Notes: a model not told the origin generated them from the sequence alone. DNA of 44,588 nt from an uncultured Collinsella sp. (GCA_958412345.1 CATYSO010000020.1:1-44588), one strand, 5' to 3'. Positions 8,095-16,842 are shown, counted from the first letter of the stretch. Made by a program: numbers and translations.

Positions 8095-8943
8095 ATGATT
8101 GTTGTAAATGAATCGGCTGCTGCTTCATATCTATACCTAATGGGATTAACCATAGACGAAGAGCTGCCGCTTACGCAACACCTCTCTCTATTGCCGGCCA
8201 CGTGCAAGGCCTCGCCGGACGACATGATAAATTCTGTGATGAAATATGGCAGCGGAGATGAGACCGATTTAGGTGTCTTGATTGCCGTCCTTAGGAAAAC
8301 TACAGCTCAGTTGCGCGTTGTTGGAGAGGGCAAAGAGCTTGCAGTTCGAGTTTGGAATGCCCAATCTGCAATAGTTCTATTGTCCGCGCTTTTGAATTGC
8401 GAATTGTATTGGCATGTTCAGAGCGATTCGCGGACAGAAGATTTTTCGCCATGCTCGGCAATCAATGTTGTTCTTTCTACAAGGTTGTTCATTCCAAGAA
8501 AATTGAAAGTGATCAACGATTCAGAGAAGCAGTGGATAAGACAGCATTATCGGGACGCATGGGAACTGTTTGATAAAAACACGCGATTTGAGACCGCGGT
8601 GAATTCCTTGTGGAGCTACAAGCAATCGCTTCGACCTTCAGTTCAAATGGCGATTATATGGGCTGGGATTGAGTCATTGTTTGGAGTCCGGAGCGAACTT
8701 GTTTTTCGTGTCAGTACTCTCGCAGCTTTGTTTCTTGGAGGAGGCAAGCAAAAACAGCAAGAAATAAAGAAACTATATAGAGCAAGGTCAGAAGCCGTTC
8801 ATGAGGGAAAACAACCTTCTGAGTCTTGTGTTTCCGATTCTGCAAAATTATTGCAAGCGCTAATCTTGGAATGCGTCGAACGGGGCTGTTTACCAAATGA
8901 GGACGGTTTGCTTTTCGGATTCGAAGAAGGATCGGCTAAATAA
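8095..8943 (+). CDS. Apea-like HEPN protein
   Basis: 282 residues from the ATG at 8095, preceded by a purine-rich site (GGGGGGCGAAG). The C-terminal part carries an Apea-like HEPN arrangement: a helix with WAGIESLFG (189-197), then KLYRARSEAVHEGK with R231 and H236 in the R-x4-H motif that forms the ribonuclease site in HEPN toxins and defence nucleases. The N-terminal 130 residues are an uncharacterised mixed domain. Cytoplasmic, no membrane segment. No MNT or NTase partner lies directly beside it; the MNT gene at 16871 is eight kilobases away. Downstream is a broken helicase tail, so it may once have belonged to a two-gene defence module. RNase activity is inferred from the motif only. Confidence 0.7.
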   Translation: MIVVNESAAASYLYLMGLTIDEELPLTQHLSLLPATCKASPDDMINSVMKYGSGDETDLGVLIAVLRKTTAQLRVVGEGKELAVRVWNAQSAIVLLSALLNCELYWHVQSDSRTEDFSPCSAINVVLSTRLFIPRKLKVINDSEKQWIRQHYRDAWELFDKNTRFETAVNSLWSYKQSLRPSVQMAIIWAGIESLFGVRSELVFRVSTLAALFLGGGKQKQQEIKKLYRARSEAVHEGKQPSESCVSDSAKLLQALILECVERGCLPNEDGLLFGFEEGSAK

Positions 8944-8944
8944 T

Positions 8945-9445
8945 CATTTATCGCCCTACGAGTATTTGCAGATGAGACACCGATGCGTTTCAGTTGCATT
9001 GCATAGACAAGATAACGAAAAAGCAGCAAATCAAGAATGGCGATTCGCAAACATGGTTTATCCGGAGTTTTCACCAACCGCATCTTTGCGCGCCGCCTCA
9101 AATGAAACCCATAATGGAGTTTGGGCCATTCCAGAGTCACTTGCGCAAAGGTATTGCGAGTTTTTGGATCCAGTGATTTTGAGACGTAGCGTCGCCACTC
9201 AGACCGCGAACGCTTCATCGATCTGCAACTTCGGCAAAGCAAAGGGCCGAACATATGACCATGTTTTGATTTATCCAGTTGCCGATATGGCCTCTTGGTT
9301 GCAAGATGCCTCGACGGGCCTGAAGCCGCAGACACGCTCCAAGCTCTATGTTGCAATTACTAGGGCGAGGTTCAGCGCTGGCTTCGTGGTTGCTGACAAT
9401 AAAATAAATGAGCTTCCAGACACGCTAAGCGTCTGGAAGCCATAA
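8945..9445 (+). pseudogene. C-terminal remnant of a UvrD-like helicase
   Basis: A plus frame starting inside the HEPN gene and open to 9445 encodes the end of a superfamily 1 helicase: CNFGKAKGRTYDHVLIYPV (motif V region) and KLYVAITRARFSAGFVV (motif VI, the arginine finger block). The ATPase motifs Q, I, Ia, II and III are missing. Helicases of this UvrD-like type pair with OLD-type nucleases in Gabija and related systems, but no partner is present here. It has no credible start of its own because the frame overlaps the HEPN stop. I treat it as debris of a deleted defence operon. Confidence 0.7.
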
Positions 9446-9910
9446 ATCAATCACGTGTTTGTTTGTCAGCAAAAGCGGATCCCTACGTGAACCTAAAGAC
9501 GGCCTTGATCAGCCATCCGTTGAACCTGGAGATGCACTTACCAGTCAACTTCATCCATATCACCCCAATCCTCTGAAACAACTCTCATGTCACCCTTCTC
9601 TGGCTGCGTCTCGGTTGCGCCCAGCGCCTATTTGGCTACTTCCGCTTGTATCCTGAGTAATAACCTCCGCTGCTGCAACCAAGGTGGCGAATTGCTGCCT
9701 TTGCCATATGGATCTGTATGTAAGTGCTTCGAGGTGATGATGCCGATCTCACTTCAATTCATGGACGCATCGAAATAATAGGGCGGAGTCGCTCTCTCGA
9801 TCCCGCCTCGCAAACCCGAATAGTTCTGACTTTCCCGTTATCCGGAACATCTGGGGAAGTTCGCGTCCCAGTCCGGAAAACCCAATGCCTGAAACGACGA
9901 TGCCAAGGGG
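9446..9910. other. Non-coding or decayed stretch
   Basis: About 465 bases between the helicase remnant and the convergent gene at 9911. Short open frames exist on both strands, but none has a convincing start, composition or family match. No terminator, tRNA or clear repeat was seen. It probably contains further unrecognisable gene debris. Confidence 0.4.
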
Positions 9911-10483
9911 TTACTCGGTCAGCTTCTTGCATCCGTGCCAGGTCAAGGGAAGGGGCAGCCTGTAGAACGAGGTTGGCTCCATAGGGATCTCCTCGAGCCT
10001 TCCGTTGCCCCGCCGAACCCATGAAGTTCCGCTTGCGTCGGTGAAAGCCGTTTCGGGTGCCGTGCGTACTCCCATTCCGTGCCCTTCCGTCGGGAGCCAT
10101 ATGCACCATGCTCCAGGAGGAAGCGTGCCGACGCAGACGCGGTTGGGATAAGCGGGGCGGTTATCCTCACCTTTGAAAGAGGGGCCGGCCCCGCTAATCC
10201 CGACGCAGGTGACGATTACGTCGTAGACGGGGGACTCGCTTTCGTTTCGAAGCACGACGAATTGCCAGACGAACCGATTGTCCTCGGGCTGATCAGTTCG
10301 GTTTCGATCCCCTTCGTACCATGCCGATATGCGGGATGGCTGATGCCGCTTGATGTCGTCCTCCCCGTTCTTTTTGCTCTGGTTACTTTGCCAGAGTGCG
10401 GCAATCAAGGCCCCCAAGGTAACGAGTCCGATGAATGCTTGGACAATCAGATTGGCGATGTCCATATCGATGCCAAAAATCAT
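9911..10483 (-). CDS. Membrane-anchored protein of unknown function
   Basis: 190 residues on the minus strand. Residues 8-30 (ANLIVQAFIGLVTLGALIAALWQ) are a single membrane segment; the remainder is a soluble domain with WQFVVLRNESESPVYDVIVTCVG, which looks like an immunoglobulin-like or other beta-sandwich module, and later GTLPPGAWCIWLP. Start at ATG 10483; an ATG at 10465 just before DIANLIV is a good alternative. No family name recognised; similar anchored beta-domain proteins occur in islands of many actinobacteria. It lies alone between two decayed stretches, transcribed against its neighbours. Confidence 0.6.
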   Translation of the reverse strand: MIFGIDMDIANLIVQAFIGLVTLGALIAALWQSNQSKKNGEDDIKRHQPSRISAWYEGDRNRTDQPEDNRFVWQFVVLRNESESPVYDVIVTCVGISGAGPSFKGEDNRPAYPNRVCVGTLPPGAWCIWLPTEGHGMGVRTAPETAFTDASGTSWVRRGNGRLEEIPMEPTSFYRLPLPLTWHGCKKLTE

Positions 10484-10906
10484 TGGATGGTCACCGGCTC
10501 AGCATCGTGGGGCGATAATTCTAACTCCGAATAATACGGCTTGATCGATGGTCGACGTTACGTAAACGTCAAAATGGGTTTGTCTTAACAGCCTTATTTT
10601 CTTAAGACAAACTTGCCGCAACGCCAATTCAAAGAGTTTGCCGTGACGCAGACAGATGCAGTTGGTTGCTGAAAAGCGTGGTTATTTGGGCAGGACTCGC
10701 TTCAAAACGCCCGTCGATTATTACGATCTAATGCAGCCTGTAGGGTGGATGTACTTCGATAAGCAGTAGTCGACATGCTCTGGTTTTGAACGAAAAGTCC
10801 CAGAGACAATCGATAACGATTCTTCTTTGATGATGCGAGCGGCGCTACCATTAGCAGCGCCGCTTGTTTTCCGCTCGCAGATAGATCCCGCCATGTTGAC
10901 CACCGA
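10484..10906. other. Intergenic region with an inverted repeat
   Basis: About 420 bases without a convincing gene. It contains an 11-bp perfect inverted repeat, GTTTGTCTTAA at 10578-10588 and TTAAGACAAAC at 10602-10612, separated by 13 bases that include TTATTTT. The repeat may be an operator or a weak terminator. The rest shows no family match in any frame. Confidence 0.5.
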
Positions 10907-11008
10907 ATGCATCTTGACCGACGTGCTCGTACTCCTATTCGGGCACAGAAATTGGAGGCGCGGCCCCCAGCGTCTACTCAGCGAAATTCGTTAAGAAAGC
11001 TGACATCG

Positions 11009-11197
11009 AACACTGTGAACTCCGTCATCGAATCGAATCTCATTGACTGGGATGCGTTCATTAATGATGACTTTGATGCCTATTTCAAAGCTCGCGTCAT
11101 GGCTTTGCTGGACGCTATTGAGTTCGCACTGGGCAAGTCCATCTCCGATAGGGGCACCGAGGAAACAGTAAAGAGATTTGGCCGCTCATTGGAATAA
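11009..11197 (+). pseudogene. C-terminal fragment of a larger island protein
   Basis: Around 63 residues (from NTVNSVIES through DWDAFINDDFDAYFKARVMA to the stop at 11197) read like the extreme C-terminus of a larger protein: an acidic helix followed by a helix with an Arg (ARVMALLDAIEFALGK). The layout is similar to the ends of DUF262/DUF1524 (GmrSD-like) proteins, where such a helix carries eRa.lL..i, but the identification is weak. The open frame extends upstream to an ATG at 10907, whose first 34 codons look unrelated. No HNH motif is present, so it is probably a remnant. It ends 42 bases before the TIR-like gene. Confidence 0.4.
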
Positions 11198-11239
11198 GAT
11201 GCTTCTTAGCTCCGTTATTGGTTATAGAAAGAAGGCTTA

Positions 11240-12001
11240 ATGTCTGATTTTGAAATTTTGCAGCAGTTGTGCGAAACAGCAGACGAACTTTCAAAGAAAT
11301 ACATCAGCTCTAGTTCGCCTGACTTTAAAGCATGGAAGACAAGGGCGGACAGGCTTTTAATTAGGCGATTTGGAAAAGACAGCTACGAATTTAAAAGCTT
11401 TAACAAAATCAGCTACTCGTTGTCTTTCTTCACCTCCGGTACGCCCGACTCGGCTTTCGTTGAAGCCTGTGCGGACGGCCTGCGCAGTGCAAAAGCTGTG
11501 CTGGAGACATACCTTGATGAGTTTTCAGACGAAGGGGAAACCGGATCGACTGCAAATGTTGGAGATTATTCGAAGGTATTTATCGTTCATGGTCACAACG
11601 GAGAGCTTAGAGAAAGGGTCGCGAGAATCATCGAAAGGCAGGGCCTGACGGCGGTTGTCCTAAACGAGCAGTCAAATCAGGGCAAGACAATCATCGAAAA
11701 GCTGGAAATTGAAGGCGATGCAGCAGGAGCGGTATGCCTTTTTACGGCGGACGACGAAGGAAGAGCCCAGGCAGAACAGTCGGAAAAGCCCAGGGCTAGA
11801 CAAAATGTTGTATTTGAAGCCGGATACTTTATTGGTCGGCTTGGCAGGGAAAACGTTGCAATTCTTGTTGACAAAGGCATCGAGATTCCCTCCGATCTAC
11901 AGGGCGTCGTTTATACCGGAACAGACAGTTGGGAGTTCGGCCTCTTGAAAGAACTCAAGTCCATGGGATATTCCATCGACTTTAATAAGATGGATATCTA
12001 A
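11240..12001 (+). CDS. TIR-like nucleotide-binding effector (Cap12/Pycsar type)
   Basis: 253 residues. The C-terminal part is the TIR-like domain found in CBASS and Pycsar effectors (predicted nucleotide-binding, PF10137 type): beta strand KVFIVHGHN at 112-120, helix LRERVARIIERQGL, then NEQSNQGKTIIEKLE at 142-156, and the catalytic-type block ARQNVVFEAGYFIGRLG with E193. By family knowledge such domains cleave NAD+ when activated. The N-terminal 105 residues form a helical domain with no recognised sensor. No cyclase (CD-NTase or adenylate cyclase) is adjacent, so it may act alone or be an orphan effector. ATG at 11240 is preceded by AGAAGG. AT-rich relative to core genes. Confidence 0.85.
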   Translation: MSDFEILQQLCETADELSKKYISSSSPDFKAWKTRADRLLIRRFGKDSYEFKSFNKISYSLSFFTSGTPDSAFVEACADGLRSAKAVLETYLDEFSDEGETGSTANVGDYSKVFIVHGHNGELRERVARIIERQGLTAVVLNEQSNQGKTIIEKLEIEGDAAGAVCLFTADDEGRAQAEQSEKPRARQNVVFEAGYFIGRLGRENVAILVDKGIEIPSDLQGVVYTGTDSWEFGLLKELKSMGYSIDFNKMDI

Positions 12002-12172
12002 TCCGTTGATCCCTCCTTTCACCGGCTGGCAAAACGATTTACACCTAATTGTGGACATTGCCCACGCGATTTCTCTTTGCTCCCGCATCGATCTCGCTAA
12101 ACTAATAGGTGCTGCTACCAGGGCATTTTTCTGGTGCATATTCTATTGGCTCCTGCGAAGATCGGAGCGGCT

Positions 12173-13168
12173 ATGTTTGCCGCCGAGTCCCACACCGGCC
12201 GTCATCACATCGCGATCGCTGCCATGGCCTGCCTATGCGTTTTGCTGGGCGGGCCTTCTTGTGCCGCGGGCGCGGAGAGCCTGTTTATCGCGGGCGCGAC
12301 GTACTGCGAGCCGGGCGTGTCGGGCCCCGGCTGGGCCTGGACCGATGCCGGCCATCTGGAACTTAACGGCTACGCGGGCGAGGCCATCGGCGCCGAGGGC
12401 AACCTGGTGCTGACGCTTGCCGGGCAAAACTCCGTGACGGAGTCGCATGCGCCCGATGCGGACATCACGCTGTGCGGCATGGAGGGGGCGAACGGGGCCG
12501 ATATTACGGACGAGGCGGTTGCCGGCGTGATCGCAGGCGACATGGCCGTGCGCGGCGGCGGACGCGTCGTTGCCGCGGGCGCCGGGTCCGGAGCGGGCGT
12601 GCGCGCCTACGGCGTGTATCTGCAAGATGCGGGCCTTGGCGATGGTGCGGCCGGTTGTCGGCTTTCTGTCGATGCCTCGTGGCTCAATGCGACCGGTGAC
12701 GACGGCGGCGTTGCGTGCACGGGCGGTTCGCTCGTGGCAGCGCGGTTTGTAACGCCTGCCGGTGGGGCCTTTGGTGCTGGCGGCGTGGTTGATGCCGGCG
12801 GTGCGGTGGCACCGCATGTGGTGGTTGAGCCCGATGTGGCCACGCCGCCGGCAGGGGAGACCGATGGAGGCGAGGTGCCGGGTGATGGCACGGACAAGTC
12901 ACCTGCCGATGCAAGCCCCGCTGCTGGAGAGCCCACCACGGGCCCCACGGCAATTCCCACGCAGAAACCCGCGGCCGCGACAACCAAGACGGCAACGACA
13001 GTAACCAAGACCACGGTCGCCAAAATCCCCAAGTCCAAGGCTGCCACCGCGACAACTGCGGCACTCCCCAAGACCGGCGACAACAACTGGATCGCCGCTT
13101 CCGTGACGCTTTTCCTGCTGGGGGCAGCGCTCCTGGCCGCCTCATATCGCTGCTTAGGCCCCGTTTAA
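12173..13168 (+). CDS. LPXTG-anchored surface protein
   Basis: 331 residues from the ATG at 12173; an upstream in-frame ATG at 12134 would place an odd 13-residue extension before the signal peptide. A signal peptide lies near residues 10-35 (IAIAAMACLCVLLGG, cleavage near CAAGA). The middle resembles a cell-surface beta-rich module with GWAWTDAGHLELNGYAGEAI and LVLTLAGQNSVTES. A Pro/Thr/Ala/Lys-rich spacer follows (about 220-295). Close to the end is the sortase motif LPKTG (298-302), a hydrophobic segment and a positively charged SYR tail. It should be attached to peptidoglycan by sortase; no sortase gene is in the window. GC-rich, like the core genome, and flanked by AT-rich island genes. 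Confidence 0.85.
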   Translation: MFAAESHTGRHHIAIAAMACLCVLLGGPSCAAGAESLFIAGATYCEPGVSGPGWAWTDAGHLELNGYAGEAIGAEGNLVLTLAGQNSVTESHAPDADITLCGMEGANGADITDEAVAGVIAGDMAVRGGGRVVAAGAGSGAGVRAYGVYLQDAGLGDGAAGCRLSVDASWLNATGDDGGVACTGGSLVAARFVTPAGGAFGAGGVVDAGGAVAPHVVVEPDVATPPAGETDGGEVPGDGTDKSPADASPAAGEPTTGPTAIPTQKPAAATTKTATTVTKTTVAKIPKSKAATATTAALPKTGDNNWIAASVTLFLLGAALLAASYRCLGPV

Positions 13169-13409
13169 GCGAGACCAAGGGAGAGGTGAATACAGCTATT
13201 GCAGAAGTCTTTAACCTTCTACTAAATCAATTTATTAGAGATTGGTGCCGTATCAGCCATCGCTGCGACGGCACTATTTTGTTCAGCTCGACTGCCTCTC
13301 GAACTGTTACTGATGTTGAGCCTTACACCCCATCTGCCAGAGCGATAAGATAATTGCAATCCAAATGCTGCCGTTTATAAAGCTTCTTGTTCCACTAAAG
13401 GATTGATAT

Positions 13410-14339
13410 ATGTCTAGTGAAGCCAAAGTTGAGGTTGAAGATGTAGCCTCGTATATCAAATACATCAACGGACTTTCACCAACAATAAATGGTGACGCCA
13501 AGACATATGAATCTACATTTGTTTTCCGAGGACAAGGATCGACTAAGTTTGATCTTGTTCCGTCAATCGGAAGAGACAGCTATTGGCGTAAACCGGGATC
13601 GAACACCATTTCCCCTATCTCAGGCAGCCTTACGCACGAGGCGGATATTATTGAAACTGCCTGCCGCATATTGCCAAATGTCTTCAAGCGAGATTTGCTT
13701 CCGATTGATCTTTTAGCCTGCCTCCAGCACTACGGAGTCCCTACCAGGCTATTAGATGTAACTTCAAACGCACTTGCCGCCCTCTATTTCGCCTGCGGCA
13801 ATCCTGATGACGTGGGCGAAGTATTTATCTTTAGGCGACCGGGAGGGGATAAGCGGGAATATCCCATCTGCCAGGCAATTGCGGACTCTTGGCATCTGTT
13901 TATGAACTCAAAGCTTCTGTCTCGTTTTGCCTCACTTGCAATATCAAAACCATACTTTGACTATCAACGTGATCTAGTGCTTTCAATTTACCCTGAGCCA
14001 ACTGATCAGGCAAAATGGTTTAAGAAGTGCTGCGAAGATACATTATTTGTCTACGGAACTAGATTTCTTGATAGACAAGCCGCTCAGTCCGGCCAATATA
14101 TTCTTTTCCCAAATGACATTCGTGGTAAGGATTCTTCTTTGTCGTTTGATGACTTAATAAGTCCACTGCCCAAAGACAGTCCCGTGATAGCCGGTTGTTG
14201 CATAGTGCCATCTAATAGGAAAGCATCAATACTGAACGAGTTGAGTAAACTTGGCATTACCGAAGCTTCGCTCTTTCCCGACAGCATTGAGAAGAGATGC
14301 GCCGGCATAGTGAGTGAGATTAAGAGACACAGTTACTGA
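13410..14339 (+). CDS. FRG-domain protein (second copy)
   Basis: 309 residues with a textbook FRG domain: FVFRGQGSTKFDLVPSIGR at 37-55, including F-R-G at 39-41, and LQHYGVPTRLLDVTSNALAA at 105-124. This fits the family block QHyGlPTRLLDwT.np. It is much closer to consensus than the FRG protein at 199 and shares little with it elsewhere. Function of the domain is unknown. ATG at 13410 is preceded by AAAGGA. AT-rich; it sits between the LPKTG gene and the AbiL-like pair and is followed by its own hairpin at 14424, so it is probably a single-gene unit. Confidence 0.85.
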   Translation: MSSEAKVEVEDVASYIKYINGLSPTINGDAKTYESTFVFRGQGSTKFDLVPSIGRDSYWRKPGSNTISPISGSLTHEADIIETACRILPNVFKRDLLPIDLLACLQHYGVPTRLLDVTSNALAALYFACGNPDDVGEVFIFRRPGGDKREYPICQAIADSWHLFMNSKLLSRFASLAISKPYFDYQRDLVLSIYPEPTDQAKWFKKCCEDTLFVYGTRFLDRQAAQSGQYILFPNDIRGKDSSLSFDDLISPLPKDSPVIAGCCIVPSNRKASILNELSKLGITEASLFPDSIEKRCAGIVSEIKRHSY

Positions 14340-14423
14340 AGATTGCTCTTAAAAGCAGCGTAGAGAAGCATGCTTCAATAATTATGTTATACGTACTTAC
14401 AAGGTCTATTCAATAATTCTCAA

Positions 14424-14467
14424 TTTAAAGCCGATACTTGTTCAATGCTAACAAATATCGGCTTTAA
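14424..14467 (+). terminator. Hairpin terminator between FRG and AbiL-like genes
   Basis: TTTAAAGCCGATA at 14424-14436 pairs with TATCGGCTTTAAA at 14455-14467, extended inward by TTGTT/AACAA. The repeat ends in A/T-rich arms on both sides, so it may act in both directions. It separates the FRG gene from the ATPase gene. Confidence 0.65.
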
Positions 14468-14537
14468 AACTATATAATTGTTCTTGTTATTTAAGGATGT
14501 CTGTGAAAAATCGACTTTTGCGAGAAGGATTCAAAAG

Positions 14538-15833
14538 ATGATCCTCAATTTTTCTTTTAAGAATTACCTCAGTTTTCGAGATGCACAGCAGTTTTCGTTC
14601 GAACCAATTTCCAGTAAAAAAGAGTTTGGCCCCGTGCGCGTCGCTGCGGTATATGGTGCTAATGCTTCTGGAAAATCAAACTTCATTGATGCGCTTAACT
14701 TTGTCTCGTATTTTGTTCGCACAGGCTTCGCATCGGGCGATGCACATACGCGAATTCGAGTCGTTCCCTTTTTGCTCGATTCCAATTCCATCGATGGCGA
14801 CACCGAGTTTTCAATCGACTTTACTTCCGGTAACGAAAAATATGAGTTCTCGTTTGGTCTAAATAAAAATGAAGTTACATACGAAAATCTCGTCGTCTAT
14901 CGATCAAAGCAACCGTCCCTTCTGTATGATCGCTCTTTAGCAAATGGAGAGCAATCCATTAAATTCGGAAGCTCCTTTACGGGCGCAAAAAAACAACTGT
15001 GGGATATTACACGTAAAAACTCTCTCTTTTTATCTGCCGCGGCAACGGCCGGCAGCACTGTTGTCCAACCGGCATTTGAATCGCTTGCTCACGAAATAAA
15101 ACTTTATGATGCAACGCGATATACCAACGAGCTGACGGCAATTAAAAAGTTATTTATTAAGGGTGATGCGCGGGCCCGGATATTATCTCAGCTTATTAAG
15201 TTTGCTGATATCGGAATTGACGATATCGATGTTCGCCAAGCTGAAAGCGTCTTTGGTTTAAAGGAATCATTCGTTGACCTTAAAGACATTCCAGAAGAAG
15301 CACGAAATTTAATTGAAGAAGATTTTAAATGGTCTTTTTCTTACGACCTGTTCTTTCATCATAAAGGGGCTGGAGATGGGCTTTGGTTCAGTTCAAATCA
15401 GGAATCTGAAGGGACGAAAGCAGCTCTAGCTTTCTTCTTCGTGGCTGTAAACTCACTAAGCAGCGGAAGTCTAGCTCTCATTGATGAGCTAGATTCGAGC
15501 CTACATCCTACGCTGTTGCGTGACTTCGTTTCACTTTTTTCTGATCCTGACACCAATCCTAAGGGCGCACAACTTATCTTTTCTACTCATGATGTTACCC
15601 TGATGACGCGAACGAGCCCAATGGAAGAAGTGCTTGAGCGAGATCAGGTCTGGTTTGTAGAAAAAGATTTTGAGGGAACTTCTCAGCTAATTGCGGCAAT
15701 GGAGTATTCCCCCCGCGCAAATGAGAATCTGGGGCGCAATTATTTGAACGGGGTCTACGTGCCCTTGCCAAATCCGAGCTTCCATCAGCTTGTGGCTCAG
15801 CTTATGAAGGAAGGCACTGACGTAAATGGCTAA
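14538..15833 (+). CDS. AAA15-family ATPase, AbiLi/RloA-like
   Basis: 431 residues from the ATG at 14538 (AAGGA site upstream; a frame start at 14478 lacks one). It is an OLD/SMC-like AAA15 ATPase: N-terminal LNFSFKNYLSFRD, Walker A GANASGKS at 40-47, ABC-like ESEGTKAALAF at 289-299, Walker B LALIDELDSSLHP at 312-324 and a switch histidine in FSTHD (H351). It overlaps the next gene (RloB-like) by eight bases. This pair corresponds to AbiL, a two-gene abortive-infection system, in which the ATPase is thought to control the partner. AT-rich and cytoplasmic. No Toprim nuclease domain is fused, unlike OLD proteins. Confidence 0.85.
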   Translation: MILNFSFKNYLSFRDAQQFSFEPISSKKEFGPVRVAAVYGANASGKSNFIDALNFVSYFVRTGFASGDAHTRIRVVPFLLDSNSIDGDTEFSIDFTSGNEKYEFSFGLNKNEVTYENLVVYRSKQPSLLYDRSLANGEQSIKFGSSFTGAKKQLWDITRKNSLFLSAAATAGSTVVQPAFESLAHEIKLYDATRYTNELTAIKKLFIKGDARARILSQLIKFADIGIDDIDVRQAESVFGLKESFVDLKDIPEEARNLIEEDFKWSFSYDLFFHHKGAGDGLWFSSNQESEGTKAALAFFFVAVNSLSSGSLALIDELDSSLHPTLLRDFVSLFSDPDTNPKGAQLIFSTHDVTLMTRTSPMEEVLERDQVWFVEKDFEGTSQLIAAMEYSPRANENLGRNYLNGVYVPLPNPSFHQLVAQLMKEGTDVNG

Positions 15834-16503
15834 GACAGAAAGGAGAGGGCTTGCTCGCGGCCGTAAAAAGCAAACGAGAGCCAAGCGAAAGCGTCATCTA
15901 GTTGTGTCTAATGGCAAGGTGACCGAAACCGAATACTTCAACTTCCTAATTAATGAAATGGACGTTCGCGGAAGCGTGCGGTATCGGCATATTGACGGAG
16001 ACCCCTTGAAGGTGGCCAAGCAGCTGTCGCGAGAGCTTGAGAATGATAAAAAGGCTGTTAAAGCAGGCGAAATCGAAGCATTGAGTTCTGCATGGATCGC
16101 TGTTGATTCAGATGAGTTCAGAAACCTAGCCGCAGCAGAACGAGAAGCAAAGACAAAAGGAGTTAGGCTCGCGATCTCCAATCCATGCTTTGAAGTATGG
16201 CTTATCGATCATGTCTCACCATGCCCGGAAACTTTTGCATCGACGCCACAATGTGAGAAAAGAGCGCGCGACCTTGGCGTTCTAAAATCTACTGACCCCA
16301 ACAGGTCCTCCGCGTCAAAGTTCAAGTCGGTAAATCTCGAAATGATTGACGGCAACAAGGGCCAGGCTTTGACCAATGCCGCAAAGCACAATACGGATAA
16401 TAAACGTCGTGCAAGAGAAATGAATCCGGACAACGTTGTCGCCTATCAAGTATGGACTGACTTGCCTGATCTTGTAGATGACGTATTTGGGTCGGGTAAC
16501 TAG
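15826..16503 (+). CDS. RloB-like (AbiLii) putative Toprim-type nuclease
   Basis: 225 residues. Family marks: basic N-terminus, VVSNGKVTETEYF at 26-38, WIAVDSDEF at 90-98 with D94 and D96, and NPCFEVWLIDH at 119-129. RloB proteins resemble Toprim nucleases and are the presumed effector of AbiL pairs. In the family as I remember it, the first motif is usually EG-x-x-TE; here the first acidic residue is Asn (N29), while TE (33-34) and the D-x-D are kept. That may be natural variation or a loss of activity. Start ATG overlaps the ATPase gene, implying coupled translation. The frame ends 60 bases before the small gene at 16564. Confidence 0.85.
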   Translation: MAKTERRGLARGRKKQTRAKRKRHLVVSNGKVTETEYFNFLINEMDVRGSVRYRHIDGDPLKVAKQLSRELENDKKAVKAGEIEALSSAWIAVDSDEFRNLAAAEREAKTKGVRLAISNPCFEVWLIDHVSPCPETFASTPQCEKRARDLGVLKSTDPNRSSASKFKSVNLEMIDGNKGQALTNAAKHNTDNKRRAREMNPDNVVAYQVWTDLPDLVDDVFGSGN

Positions 16504-16563
16504 TGCGATTCATCCCGCGTTAGGGGCAGGCTATTAACTCAAAAAGTTGTAAACGAGGTAGCA

Positions 16564-16842
16564 ATGCTTTGGAGCTATGTTCAGCTAGATGACGGTACTC
16601 AGCTTGCCTACTCAGAGACAAGAGATGACGGGACCGTTCGCGTAGCCGTCGAGCGTCCGGTTGACCTTGGCTTTGACCATGCAGAATGCTTCTTGCCTGC
16701 GGTCAAATGGTTCAACGTCGAAGGATTTACTGCTGATGACCTCAATTTCTTGACAGAATTTGTTAGATCAAACGCTCCGTTTATCTTCGAGCTTGCAGAA
16801 CGGCAAAAAACCGGACCGGTGGTTTCGACGCTGGCCCCCTGA
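16564..16842 (+). CDS. Small acidic protein beside the MNT gene
   Basis: 92 residues starting LWSYVQLDDGTQLAYSE, with a Val/Asp-rich middle and an amphipathic C-terminal helix (DDLNFLTEFVRSNAPFIFEL). No family name recognised. A short gene at 18719 starts with the related MPWSHVQQDDG, suggesting paralogous small partners of toxin-antitoxin-like genes. GAGGT stands eight bases before the ATG. It lies 28 bases before the MNT nucleotidyltransferase gene, with a 17-bp palindrome between them, so the two may form one unit or the palindrome may control the second gene. Confidence 0.6.
   Translation: MLWSYVQLDDGTQLAYSETRDDGTVRVAVERPVDLGFDHAECFLPAVKWFNVEGFTADDLNFLTEFVRSNAPFIFELAERQKTGPVVSTLAP

Noticed and set aside
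9759..10109. 116-codon minus-strand frame overlapping the anchored protein
   Set aside because: Overlaps the better-supported frame at 9911-10483, which has a clear membrane segment and normal composition.
10578..10612. 11-bp inverted repeat considered as a terminator
   Set aside because: A/T-rich with a 13-base loop and no T-run after the stem; kept only as an inverted repeat of unknown role.
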